DNA of 64,000 nt from JACRBR01 sp964371355 (lineage in GTDB: Bacteria > Chloroflexota > Dehalococcoidia > DSTF01 > JACRBR01): positions 23,631 through 87,630 of the forward strand of contig CAYJMG010000018.1 of the NCBI GenBank assembly GCA_964371355.1, written 5' to 3'. The notes under the pieces were generated by a model that searched no databases, had not been told where the DNA came from, and saw nothing but the letters and a program-made list of their open reading frames with translations. Numbering within the stretch: the stretch's first letter is position 1; every line of letters starts with the position of its first letter. Positions 7,565-14,615 of this stretch are shown piece after piece. A program made the translations under genes and the position numbers.

Positions 7565-8146
7565 ATGCGGCGAGCGATGATCGCGGGACTGGCGGCTGGT
7601 GTAATCGCGACGGTTGCGGCAGGCGTCGCGGCGGTCGCGACGGCGAAGACGGGTGGAGGCTGTCACCAGCCGGTGACGGACGAGCGCGGGGCGACCGTCG
7701 ACCTGCGGCAGAACTGCACGTCGCCGACGGTGCTCCGCCTCGGAGCCGGCGAGATGGTGACGTTCACCAACCGCGATCAAACCGTGCACACGGTCACGGG
7801 CGCCGGCACCGGCGCAGGTCAGGGTTGGAGCAGCTACGACGAGCTGGCCGAAGGCGGCACCCTCACGATGACCTTCGACGAGGACGGCATCTACCCCTAC
7901 TTCTGCATCCTGCACCCCAGCATGATCGGCGTCGTGGTCGTCGGTGGCGCCGGCGGGCCCGTTGGCACCAACGTCCTCGCCGCGTCGGTCGCAGGTGTGA
8001 GAGCCACACAGCCACCGGAGAGTGGCGGTGACGGGCCGAGCGTGGTCGCGGCCTCGGGTCGAGGCGCTGCGATCGCACTGGCCGTCGTGGCGGTCGCGTA
8101 CGGCGCCGTTGCAGCGATGCGGAGACGATCCGGGGCACACGGGTAG
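7565..8146 (+). CDS. Membrane-anchored cupredoxin (blue copper protein)
   Basis: A 193-residue exported protein. It has an N-terminal signal segment (MRRAMIAGLAAGVIATVAAGVAAVATA), a plastocyanin-like domain, and a C-terminal membrane helix (IALAVVAVAYGAVAAM) with a basic tail. Type-1 copper ligands are visible: His in NRDQTVHTVTG and the C-terminal Cys-His-Met set in YPYFCILHPSMIG. It is probably a periplasm-facing electron carrier or copper binder. The ATG at 7565 follows AAAGGAGGTG with ideal spacing. It sits after the truncated ECF sigma gene, and copper proteins return as a cluster at 53.8-60.2 kb. Confidence 0.82.
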   Translation: MRRAMIAGLAAGVIATVAAGVAAVATAKTGGGCHQPVTDERGATVDLRQNCTSPTVLRLGAGEMVTFTNRDQTVHTVTGAGTGAGQGWSSYDELAEGGTLTMTFDEDGIYPYFCILHPSMIGVVVVGGAGGPVGTNVLAASVAGVRATQPPESGGDGPSVVAASGRGAAIALAVVAVAYGAVAAMRRRSGAHG

Positions 8147-8176
8147 CGGCGCCATCACTGTGGCGTTGCGTGATGC

Positions 8177-8611
8177 TCAGCGTGTCCGGCGGCGAGCCTG
8201 CTTCTTGCTCGCGGCCGGACGCGCCGCCTTCGTGGCCGCCTTCGTGGCCGCCTTCGTGGCCGCCTTCGTGGCCGTCGCCTTCTTCGCGGGCACGATGTAG
8301 CGCGCCGGTTCCTCCCGGACGGCGACCCGCCCTCGCCGCCCGGCCTCGACCGCCCTCAGTCGGTCGAGCAGCCACATGCGGGCCAGCGTCGTCGGGCCAA
8401 CGCCAAGCTCGACGGCTTCGCGATACAGCGCTTGCCAGCTATCGGCAGCGAGGCGGACCGGAATCACGCGGTCGAGCGGCTTCTTGAACGCCACTTCGAC
8501 GATCTCGTCGTCGTCGGACAGGATGTCCTCGCCACGGTCGAAACGGGTGGCCATTTCATCCTCTTCGTCGAAACCATCGGGATCAGCGACCCTTTTTCGT
8601 GCGCCGTTCAT
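8177..8611 (-). CDS. BrnA-like antitoxin with histone-like KAAT-repeat tail
   Basis: A 144-residue protein with three parts: an acidic N-terminus (DPDGFDEEDEMATRFDRGEDIL), a BrnA/CopG-like core (VIPVRLAADSWQALYREAVELGVGPTTLARMWLLDRL) and a C-terminal Lys/Ala tail of repeated TKAA units ending RPAASKKQARRRTR. The core fits a ribbon-helix-helix antitoxin. The tail resembles histone H1 or HU-like extensions that bind DNA without sequence preference, which is unusual for an antitoxin. The gene overlaps the upstream BrnT-like toxin gene by 29 bases. The tail is encoded by four exact 12-bp tandem copies. Confidence 0.65.
   Translation of the reverse strand: MNGARKRVADPDGFDEEDEMATRFDRGEDILSDDDEIVEVAFKKPLDRVIPVRLAADSWQALYREAVELGVGPTTLARMWLLDRLRAVEAGRRGRVAVREEPARYIVPAKKATATKAATKAATKAATKAARPAASKKQARRRTR
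8226..8273. repeat. Four tandem 12-bp units encoding the KAAT tail
   Basis: Four identical copies of GCCTTCGTGGCC in tandem, read on the minus strand as the repeated K-A-A-T residues of the antitoxin tail. Unit identity at DNA level suggests recent slippage expansion, so tail length may vary between strains. Confidence 0.85.
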
Positions 8612-8882
8612 ATTCGGACCTCTCTCGGGCTGTCATGTCTCGCGCGCTGATCAGCCTGAACACCGAGGCGCGATCGCGGGCCAGGAAGCTCGCGAGGTAG
8701 CGCCCCGCGTCCGTCCTTCCCAGGACGAGATAACGGCCTTCCCGCACGCGGCGCGCGTGGATCCCGGCGCCCACGCACGCCTCCTCGACTTCCTCGGCCG
8801 TCACCGCGTGCTTGCGCTGTATCTTCTCGACAACCCAGTCGTGCGCCTCGATCGCGTCGATCCTGAATCCTCGTCGAGCCAT
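8583..8882 (-). CDS. BrnT-like toxin of a toxin-antitoxin pair
   Basis: A 99-residue basic protein: MARRGFRIDAIEAHDWVVEKIQRKHAVTAEEVEEAC, then GRYLVLGRTDAGRYLASFL, then VFRLISARDMTARERSEYERR. The C-terminal beta-strand-plus-ISARDMT segment and length match BrnT/DUF4258-type RelE-like toxins, which are ribonucleases inhibiting translation. Here the toxin gene comes first and the antitoxin second, as in brnTA. The ATG at 8882 is chosen because the family motif starts there; the open frame continues upstream without homology. A GTATA/TATAC inverted repeat lies just upstream. Confidence 0.68.
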   Translation of the reverse strand: MARRGFRIDAIEAHDWVVEKIQRKHAVTAEEVEEACVGAGIHARRVREGRYLVLGRTDAGRYLASFLARDRASVFRLISARDMTARERSEYERRTKKGR

Positions 8883-8893
8883 CGGGGATGAGT

Positions 8894-8910
8894 GTATATC
8901 ACCCGTATAC
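8894..8910. promoter_or_regulatory. GTATA/TATAC inverted repeat before BrnT-like gene
   Basis: GTATA (8894-8898) and TATAC (8906-8910) flank seven bases, 12-28 bases upstream of the toxin ATG on the minus strand. It lies where the promoter and an antitoxin operator would be expected. Confidence 0.4.
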
Positions 8911-8959
8911 GGAGGCTCAAGGGGGTGGGGCTCGACGACTTGCCGAACGAGGGAAGCGG

Positions 8960-9532
8960 CTAGCTGGTCATGCCCTGCAACCCGACGAGGGCGCGGCCAT
9001 GCTCGATCTCGCCCATGTGCCGCAGGCCGTGCTGGTACACGAAGCACTCCAGCACTTCGAGCTTCCGCAGCGGCGCGTCGGGCCCAATCACGATGGCACA
9101 GAAGATCTGCTGCATGTTCGGCGGGAGCTTGGGAAGGAGGACTTCGGTGAGCTGCTCCTCGGTCAGCGCGTCGAGGATCGTGCCGGTGCGGGCGAGTACA
9201 TCGGCCTGGTACGCCTTCCACGCGTCGAAGTCGGCGAAGCGGATGTTCTCCATCTCCTCGACGGTCTCCTCACGACCCAGCCTGTCGACGGTGACGCCGA
9301 CCTTCGCCGCCCAGCCGCCGGCGTCCCACAGCATCGGGCCGCGCAGGAACGGGCCGCTAATCGACTGGTCCTGCCCGCGGATGTAATGGTTCAGGCTGAA
9401 GGCGATGGGCAGCACGCCCGCCCGCTCGTGGTGGTTCACCTGCTCCAGCGTCATGTCGGAGACGGCGCGCTCCCACAGCGTATTCATCGCACGGATGCGG
9501 TTGCGGAGCGAATCGACGAACATCTGGGACAC
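8960..9532 (-). CDS. DinB-superfamily metal-dependent protein
   Basis: A 190-residue helical protein of the DinB/YfiT four-helix-bundle type. The His triad is visible: one His in FSLNHYIRGQDQ (near residue 50) and a pair in YQHGLRHMGEIEH near the C-terminus. Such proteins bind a divalent metal and many act as thiol-dependent transferases, for example on bacillithiol or mycothiol; the specific reaction is unknown. The GTG at 9532 is chosen because GGAGG precedes it by 6 bases; an ATG four codons later is possible. It lies downstream of a thiolase gene on the same strand, but a strong hairpin separates them. Confidence 0.72.
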   Translation of the reverse strand: MSQMFVDSLRNRIRAMNTLWERAVSDMTLEQVNHHERAGVLPIAFSLNHYIRGQDQSISGPFLRGPMLWDAGGWAAKVGVTVDRLGREETVEEMENIRFADFDAWKAYQADVLARTGTILDALTEEQLTEVLLPKLPPNMQQIFCAIVIGPDAPLRKLEVLECFVYQHGLRHMGEIEHGRALVGLQGMTS

Positions 9533-9555
9533 GGCGCGCCTCCGGAGTGAATGAG

Positions 9556-9581
9556 AGTGGCCGGCTGCTGCGCCGGCCACT
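9556..9581. terminator. Strong 10-bp hairpin after thiolase gene
   Basis: Perfect 10-bp arms (AGTGGCCGGC 9556-9565 and its complement 9572-9581) enclose a 6-base loop between the thiolase stop and the DinB gene. There is no T tract; it is probably a terminator or mRNA-end stabiliser. Confidence 0.5.
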
Positions 9582-9608
9582 CCTGCATGTTTCGTTCCCG
9601 CGTGCGGG

Positions 9609-10760
9609 CTACAGCCGTTCGATGATCGTCGCCGTGCCGATACCGCCGCCGCAGCACATCACCTCGTGGCCGTAGCGGCCGCCCGTGCGCTCCAGCTCGA
9701 ACAGCAGCGACGTCATCAGCCGCGCGCCGGTGCAGCCCAGCGGGTGGCCCAGCGCGATCGCACCGCCGTTCACGTTGGTCTTCGCTAGGTCGTAGCCCGT
9801 CTCCTTCTGCCACGCCAGCACGACCGCGGCGAACGCCTCGTTGATCTCGACCAGGTCGATGTCCGACATCTTGAGGCCGGCCTTCTTCAGCACAGCGGGC
9901 GTCGCCGTGATCGGCCCCGTCAGCATCAGGTGCGGGTCAGACCCCACCACCGCCTGCGCCACGATGCGCGCGCGCGGCTTCAGGCCCATCTCCTTCGCCT
10001 TCTCCGCCGACATCAGCAGCACGGCCGCGGCGCCGTCGGTGATCTGCGATGAGTTACCCGCGTGGTGCAGGCCGTTCTCGCCGAACGACGGTTGCAGCTT
10101 CGCGAGGCCCTCCATCGTCGACTCGCGGATGCCTTCGTCGGTGGCGAACACGCCCTTCGCTCCCTCGTGCTCGACCTCGATCGGCACGATCTCCTGCGCG
10201 AACTTGCCGGCGTCCTGCGCTGCGCGGGCGCGGCGCTGGCTCTCGACGGCGAAGGCGTCGATGTCCTCCCGCGTGAAGCCCCACTGGCGGGCGATGTTGT
10301 CGGCCGCGACGCCCTGCGATGTGAGGTCGTAGGCCGTGCGCATGTGGTCGGTGAAGGGGAAGCCCGCCACCTTGAAGTTCGACCCCATCGGCACGCGCGA
10401 CATGTTCTCGACGCCGCCACCGATCGCGACGTCGACGACGCCGGCCGCGATCAGGTTCGCGGCGAAGTGAATGGCCTGCTGGGCCGAGCCGCACTGCCGG
10501 TCGACCGTCGTGCCCGGAACCTCGATCGGGAAGCTTGCCTCGAGGACGACGTTTCGGCCGACGTTCGCGCCCTGCTCGCCCACCTGGGAGACGTTGCCGA
10601 AGACGACGTCTCCGACTTCCTTCGCATCCACACCGACCTGGTCGACGACGGCGCGGAGCACCTTCGCTCCGAGCGTGACGGCGTGCGTGCCGGACAGCAT
10701 GCCGTTGCGCCGGCCCATGCCGGTGCGGACAGCGTTGACGATGACAACTTCTCGGGCCAA
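9609..10760 (-). CDS. Acetyl-CoA C-acetyltransferase (thiolase)
   Basis: A 383-residue type II thiolase with all signatures: nucleophile Cys in TTVDRQCGSAQQAI (near residue 90), EINEAFAAV, NVNGGAIALGHPLGCTGAR with the active His, and the C-terminal CCGGGIGTATIIE holding the second Cys. It converts acetoacetyl-CoA and CoA to acetyl-CoA, or the reverse, in beta-oxidation or ketone metabolism. The TTG at 10760 is preceded by AGGAGG at six bases, so it is a convincing start. No other beta-oxidation genes are adjacent. Confidence 0.92.
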   Translation of the reverse strand: MAREVVIVNAVRTGMGRRNGMLSGTHAVTLGAKVLRAVVDQVGVDAKEVGDVVFGNVSQVGEQGANVGRNVVLEASFPIEVPGTTVDRQCGSAQQAIHFAANLIAAGVVDVAIGGGVENMSRVPMGSNFKVAGFPFTDHMRTAYDLTSQGVAADNIARQWGFTREDIDAFAVESQRRARAAQDAGKFAQEIVPIEVEHEGAKGVFATDEGIRESTMEGLAKLQPSFGENGLHHAGNSSQITDGAAAVLLMSAEKAKEMGLKPRARIVAQAVVGSDPHLMLTGPITATPAVLKKAGLKMSDIDLVEINEAFAAVVLAWQKETGYDLAKTNVNGGAIALGHPLGCTGARLMTSLLFELERTGGRYGHEVMCCGGGIGTATIIERL

Positions 10761-10953
10761 GGGTGCCTCCTGTGTTGTGGCACAGCCGGTCTCCCCTGCC
10801 TCAGGGCCCCACGCTGTGCTGGCTGTTCGGGGTGTGAAGATCGCACGACAGTCTACCGCTGTCTGAGCTTTTCGCCAGCCCCGTGCGGAAGAAATGTGGA
10901 AATCGCAGCCATACGCTCCTAGCCTCCCTCATGCTAGACTTCGGCCGAACCGC

Positions 10954-11241
10954 ATGGCTCGAAACTACGGGTGGGATCCCAAGAAGGCTGCCGCGAATGG
11001 CCGCAAGCACGGAGTTTCATTCGAAGAAGCGCTCACGGTGTTCAGCGATCCCCTCGCCGCGATTCACTCCGATCCGGATCACTCCTCTTCGGAGACCAGG
11101 GAAGTCATCGTCGAACACTCGTCGCGGTCAAGACTACTGGTGGTCGCGTTCACCGAGCGCCGTGGCCAGGTTCGCATCCTCAGCGCAAGCAAGGCTACGA
11201 GATCAGAGCAGCTTGAATATGAAGAGGGCACGATCAACTAA
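10954..11241 (+). CDS. brnT: BrnT-family toxin
   Basis: A 95-residue protein that closely follows the BrnT (DUF497) pattern: YGWDPKKAAANGRKHGVSFEEALTVFSDP, then EVIVEHSSRSRLLVVAFTER, then VRILSASKATRSEQLEYEEG. BrnT is a RelE-like ribonuclease toxin that slows translation under stress. The ATG at 10954 gives the family start. The brnA antitoxin gene overlaps its 3' end by 23 bases. An AT-rich TGCTAGACT just upstream could be an extended -10 element. Confidence 0.88.
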   Translation: MARNYGWDPKKAAANGRKHGVSFEEALTVFSDPLAAIHSDPDHSSSETREVIVEHSSRSRLLVVAFTERRGQVRILSASKATRSEQLEYEEGTIN

Positions 11242-11521
11242 GCACACATCAGTGAAGGCCGATGATCTTCGCCCGGAGTACCACTTCGACTATTCGAAGG
11301 CGCGTCCCAATCGATTCGCCAAGGACTTCACTGACCGAACAGTCGTGGCCGTAGTCCTCGACTCGGACGTGGCGGAGGTGTTCCGCACGTCGGACGAAGT
11401 AAATGGCATGCTTCGTTCCGTGCTCTCGGCCATGCCCAGGAAATCCCGCGCTCCGCGGGTGAGTAAGCCCGGTCCCGTGGCAAGCGCGTCACATCGACCC
11501 AGGCGGCCGGCGAAAGCATGA
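11219..11521 (+). CDS. brnA: BrnA-family antitoxin
   Basis: A 100-residue protein with the BrnA layout: a basic start, ADDLRPEYHFDYSKARPNRFAKDF, then the RHH part VVAVVLDSDVAEVFRTSDEVNGMLRSVL, and a basic tail. It should neutralise BrnT and repress the operon. The start at 11219 overlaps brnT by 23 bases. Its TGA overlaps the ATG of the next gene (ATGA at 11518-11521), so the phosphatase gene downstream may be translated from the same message, which is unusual for a TA operon. Confidence 0.85.
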   Translation: MKRARSTKHTSVKADDLRPEYHFDYSKARPNRFAKDFTDRTVVAVVLDSDVAEVFRTSDEVNGMLRSVLSAMPRKSRAPRVSKPGPVASASHRPRRPAKA

Positions 11522-12261
11522 CCGAGCGCACCATCGCCGACGCCGACCGCAACCCGCGCACCGTCCCCGCCCCCATCGACCCGATGGCCTACTACTTCCA
11601 GGACGTGCTCCTCCTCAGCAAGAAGGACGCTGTCCGCCTGTACCTCATCCGCCACGGCCAGTCCGAGAGCAACCAGGCGCGTGTCGAGGGACGGCTCGGC
11701 TCGTTCGACCCGGCACTCACCAAGATCGGCGCGCAACAGGCGGAGCGTGTCGGCGAGCGCATGGCCGCGTACGGCGTGGACGCCATCTACGCCAGCCCGT
11801 TGCAGCGCGCCTACAACACCGCCGCGCCGATCGCCCGCCGCACCGGCCTCGAGATTCGCGTCCTCGACGATCTGCAGGAGATCAACGAGCCGAATCGTGA
11901 GGGCAGCATCGATCCGAACGCCAACCGGGAGAACGCCGACCACGAGGCGATCAAGGCGCGCTTCGAGAGCGAACCCACGTGGGACAACCTCCCCGGCGGC
12001 GAATCCAGCGGCCACTTCCGTGAGCGCATCGGCCGGGCGCTGCAGCAGATCGTCGACGAGTGCCCCGGAAAGCGCGTGGCGGTCGCCTGCCACGGCGGAG
12101 TAATCCAGACGTACGTCGGCATGGTGCTGGGACTCGAGAAGAACGACTTTCCCTTCTACGCCTTCAATGCCTCGATTACGTCTGTGCGTGCCTGGCGCGA
12201 AAGGCGCGCGCTCTGGCGTCTCAACGACCTGGCCCACCTCGAGGGTATGCAGATGACGTAG
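11518..12261 (+). CDS. Histidine phosphatase (phosphoglycerate-mutase-like)
   Basis: A 247-residue protein of the histidine phosphatase superfamily. The catalytic motif is LYLIRHGQSESNQARVEGRLG near residue 43, with the second His in VAVACHGGVIQTYVGMVLG near residue 188. It has about 40 extra N-terminal residues before the fold, so an internal ATG at 11584 is a possible alternative start. Substrates of this branch range from phosphosugars to broad phosphoesters. The ATGA overlap with brnA implies translational coupling. Confidence 0.8.
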   Translation: MTERTIADADRNPRTVPAPIDPMAYYFQDVLLLSKKDAVRLYLIRHGQSESNQARVEGRLGSFDPALTKIGAQQAERVGERMAAYGVDAIYASPLQRAYNTAAPIARRTGLEIRVLDDLQEINEPNREGSIDPNANRENADHEAIKARFESEPTWDNLPGGESSGHFRERIGRALQQIVDECPGKRVAVACHGGVIQTYVGMVLGLEKNDFPFYAFNASITSVRAWRERRALWRLNDLAHLEGMQMT

Positions 12262-12302
12262 GCCGGATCGGCGTACAGCCGTCAAGCGTTGGCCGGTTGT
12301 CG

Positions 12303-12752
12303 CTAGTTCTTGGTTCGCGCCCTTGTAGGGGCGTCGCCCTTCGGTGGGCGCCCCGCCGGACGACGGTTTTCCGCATACTCCTGCATCCACACCACCGATG
12401 TGATCCACGAACGGCCGATCCGCCGGGTCTTCAATTTCCCTTCACGCGCCGCCCGCCGCAGCGTCGCGGGATGTACGCCGAGGCGATCGGCGGCGCCGGC
12501 GATGCCTGTCCATAGGTTTCCCGTTCGGGCAGCTTCATCGACGCGTCGGGACAACTCTCGTTCTGTCTCCTCCGCGTAGAGGATGAGCTTCACCAGCGTT
12601 CCGTCCGCGGCATAGTGCTCCGTGATCCGCGGATCTCGCTTCGATGCCAGGCTCCGAACGGGCTTCTTCGCCGAGAACACAAGATCTGTGACGTGCGGCG
12701 ATCTCTTCACCGTCCGAACCGGCGGCGGCGCCTCGCGATGCTTCGCTACCAT
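12303..12752 (-). CDS. Helix-turn-helix DNA-binding protein with REP-derived tail
   Basis: A 149-residue basic protein. Residues about 80-125 (GIAGAADRLGVHPATLRRAAREGKLKTRRIGRSWITS, split here across a helix-turn-helix and its wing) look like an excisionase/MerR-type DNA-binding domain. The last residues, GRPPKGDAPTRARTKN, are encoded by a GTAG-headed hairpin repeat (12325-12354), so the C-terminus seems to have been rewritten by a repeat. It overlaps the upstream small gene by 7 bases, an arrangement typical of toxin-antitoxin pairs with an HTH antitoxin. AGGAGG lies 4 bases before the ATG. Exact family not recognised. Confidence 0.55.
   Translation of the reverse strand: MVAKHREAPPPVRTVKRSPHVTDLVFSAKKPVRSLASKRDPRITEHYAADGTLVKLILYAEETERELSRRVDEAARTGNLWTGIAGAADRLGVHPATLRRAAREGKLKTRRIGRSWITSVVWMQEYAENRRPAGRPPKGDAPTRARTKN
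12325..12354. repeat. GTAG-headed hairpin (REP-like) inside a gene end
   Basis: GTAG at 12325 is followed by GGGCG and, after an internal CGCCCTTCGGTGGGCG hairpin, the closing CGCCCC. It overlaps the 3' end of the minus-strand HTH gene and is read through in frame. Confidence 0.6.
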
Positions 12753-12991
12753 CGCCCCTCCTCACTCGTATCGCGTACCCATGCCTCCACGACCACGATG
12801 TCGATTCGACCCATAATCACCCGCTCTTGGTACGCGTACACGCCAAGTCGACCATACCTGAAACGCAACCCTCCAGCTTCGTCGGACTCCAGTCCTGCGT
12901 TGAAGTCGTCCACCGCGTCGTCTTCCTCGATCCCGTTCCGCCTGAGGAATTCGATAACCTTCAGATCAAAGAGCGGCCTCCGTTCCGGCAA
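12746..12991 (-). CDS. Small hypothetical protein, possible toxin partner
   Basis: About 81 residues: LPERRPLFDLKVIEFLRRNG, then a highly acidic patch, then RFRYGRLGVYAYQERVIMGRIDIVVVEAWVRD. I do not recognise the family. The alpha segment followed by beta strands and the 7-base overlap with an HTH gene downstream suggest a toxin-antitoxin-like pair, but this is inference from layout only. The TTG at 12991 is chosen because GGAGGG lies 6 bases before it; a GTG at 13030 would give 94 residues. Confidence 0.42.
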   Translation of the reverse strand: MPERRPLFDLKVIEFLRRNGIEEDDAVDDFNAGLESDEAGGLRFRYGRLGVYAYQERVIMGRIDIVVVEAWVRDTSEEGRW

Positions 12992-13041
12992 CCGGTTCCC
13001 TCCAGCATTAATATGCGCGATTGCGAGCACATTTTCAACTC

Positions 13042-13863
13042 ATGCCAGAGATCACTTCCGCAAAGCTCAGCATCCGGCCCGAACTGCTGCCGCGCGGGCG
13101 GCGGGCGCGCGTGCTCGACGTGGGATGCGGCGACGGGCGCCACATCGCCGCGGCGGCGGCCCGCGGTTGCTATGCCCTCGGCGTGGACTACGATCCGGGC
13201 GAACTGCAAAAGGCGCGGGCCCGCCTCGGCTCGCTCCCCGTCGACCTTATCGCCGCCGATGCCTCGCGCCTGCCGTTCCGCGACGGCGTCTTCGAGGCTG
13301 TGATCTGCACCGAGACGCTGGAGCACCTGCCCGACGACGCCGGCGCGATGGCGGAGTTCGCGCGCACCCTGGTCGAGGGTGGGCTCCTGCACGGCGCCGT
13401 GCCGTCGCACTTCACCGAGATTGCGTACTTCGCGCTTTCGCAGGGCTATCGCGACGCCCCCGGAGGCCACGTCCGCATCTACGAGCCGCGGCGACTGTTC
13501 GACAAGCTGTCGCGCGCCGGGCTGGCAGTGACGGAGACGCGCTACATCCACTTCGTCGACTCGCTCGCGTGGCTCCGCTTCTGCCTGACCGACTTCCTCC
13601 GCCCGCGGCAGCGGCCGCGTACCGACTTCGAGGCGGCGGTGCTCGTCGCGGTGGCGGTGGAGCGGCCCGTCGCCACGTGGCGCAGCCGCCTGCGCGAGGC
13701 CATCGCGCGCTCGCGCTTCATCGCCACCGTCGAGGCCGCGGGCGCGCTCGTCTGGCCGAAGAGCCTGACCTTCGTCGCCCGAAAGGCGTCCCACCAGACC
13801 CCCGGTGAACGTCAGGCCCAGGATCAAGGACGACTGGTATACTCGCGCTCCTCGGAGCAATAG
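13042..13863 (+). CDS. Class I SAM-dependent methyltransferase
   Basis: A 273-residue methyltransferase. Motif I is ARVLDVGCGDGRH (near residue 30), followed by LGVDYDPGELQKAR (SAM ribose contact), VDLIAADASRLPFRDGVF and ICTETLEHLPDD. This is the Methyltransf_11/UbiE-like layout for small-molecule methylation. The C-terminal part has Trp/Arg-rich helices and no obvious membrane anchor. The next gene starts 2 bases after its stop, and a kinase-like gene is coupled after that, so the three probably form an operon. Substrate unknown. Confidence 0.8.
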   Translation: MPEITSAKLSIRPELLPRGRRARVLDVGCGDGRHIAAAAARGCYALGVDYDPGELQKARARLGSLPVDLIAADASRLPFRDGVFEAVICTETLEHLPDDAGAMAEFARTLVEGGLLHGAVPSHFTEIAYFALSQGYRDAPGGHVRIYEPRRLFDKLSRAGLAVTETRYIHFVDSLAWLRFCLTDFLRPRQRPRTDFEAAVLVAVAVERPVATWRSRLREAIARSRFIATVEAAGALVWPKSLTFVARKASHQTPGERQAQDQGRLVYSRSSEQ

Positions 13864-13865
13864 AC

Positions 13866-14615
13866 GTGACCGCCCTGTACGACACCATCGGCACAACGTA
13901 CGGCCGCTACCGCCGCCCTGATCCGCGGATCCAGGCCGCCATCGACGGCGCGCTCCGTGGCGCACGTCGCGTGGTCAACATCGGCGCCGGTGCGGGATCG
14001 TACGAACCGGAAGGCCCGCGCCTGATCGCTGTCGAACCATCGCGCACGATGATCCGCCAGCGACCGCCCAGCGCGGCGCCGGCGGTCCAGGCCGTCGCCG
14101 AACATCTCCCCTTTCGCGACGGTACGTTTGACGCCGCGCTTGCCATCCTCACCACCCACCACTGGCCCGATATCCATGCCGGTCTCGCGGAGATGGCCCG
14201 CGTGTCACAGCGCCAGGTGTTCTTCACGCACACCGGCGGTTCGTTCGACGACTTCTGGCTGGTTCAGGACTACGTGCCTGAGATCGCCTCGCATTTCGGC
14301 GACGTGCGGTTCCTGCCTCCCATCGCCGAAACCCTGAAGCTCGTCGAGGTCATCGATGTGCCCGTCCCCTGGGACTGCAGCGACGGCTTCCTGTGCGCCT
14401 ACTGGCGGCGGCCGGAGATGTATCTCGATCCGGACGCGCGCGCGGCCATTTCCGGCTTTGCCATCCTCGGCGACGCCGTCACCGCGCCCGCCATGCGCCG
14501 CCTCGCGGACGACATCGCATCCGGCGCCTGGGGCGCGCGCTACGGACACCTGCGCCAGCTCGATGCTCTCGATCTCGGCTATCGCGTCGTCGTCACCGCC
14601 GGCATGCGTCGATGA
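13866..14615 (+). CDS. Class I SAM-dependent methyltransferase
   Basis: A 249-residue methyltransferase of the Methyltransf_11 type. The N-terminus MTALYDTIGTTYGRYRRPDPRI resembles a common start of small-molecule methyltransferases. The SAM site reads VVNIGAGAGSYEP, then LIAVEPSRTMIRQRP, AVAEHLPFRDGTFDAAL and ILTTHHWPD. GTG start, 2 bases after the upstream methyltransferase; its stop overlaps the APH-like gene (ATGA). Two unrelated methyltransferases next to an antibiotic-kinase-like protein hint at modification of, or resistance to, a shared small molecule; this is inference. Confidence 0.8.
   Translation: MTALYDTIGTTYGRYRRPDPRIQAAIDGALRGARRVVNIGAGAGSYEPEGPRLIAVEPSRTMIRQRPPSAAPAVQAVAEHLPFRDGTFDAALAILTTHHWPDIHAGLAEMARVSQRQVFFTHTGGSFDDFWLVQDYVPEIASHFGDVRFLPPIAETLKLVEVIDVPVPWDCSDGFLCAYWRRPEMYLDPDARAAISGFAILGDAVTAPAMRRLADDIASGAWGARYGHLRQLDALDLGYRVVVTAGMRR

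Noticed and set aside
8226..8273. 12-bp tandem repeat considered as iterons of an origin
   Set aside because: It lies inside an antitoxin gene, is in frame with it and is GC-rich; no DnaA boxes or rep gene are near.
9595..9611. CCCGCGTGCGGGCTAC as a reverse-orientation GTAG hairpin
   Set aside because: The loop would be only two bases and it overlaps the thiolase stop; kept as a possible but unsupported exception to the orientation bias.
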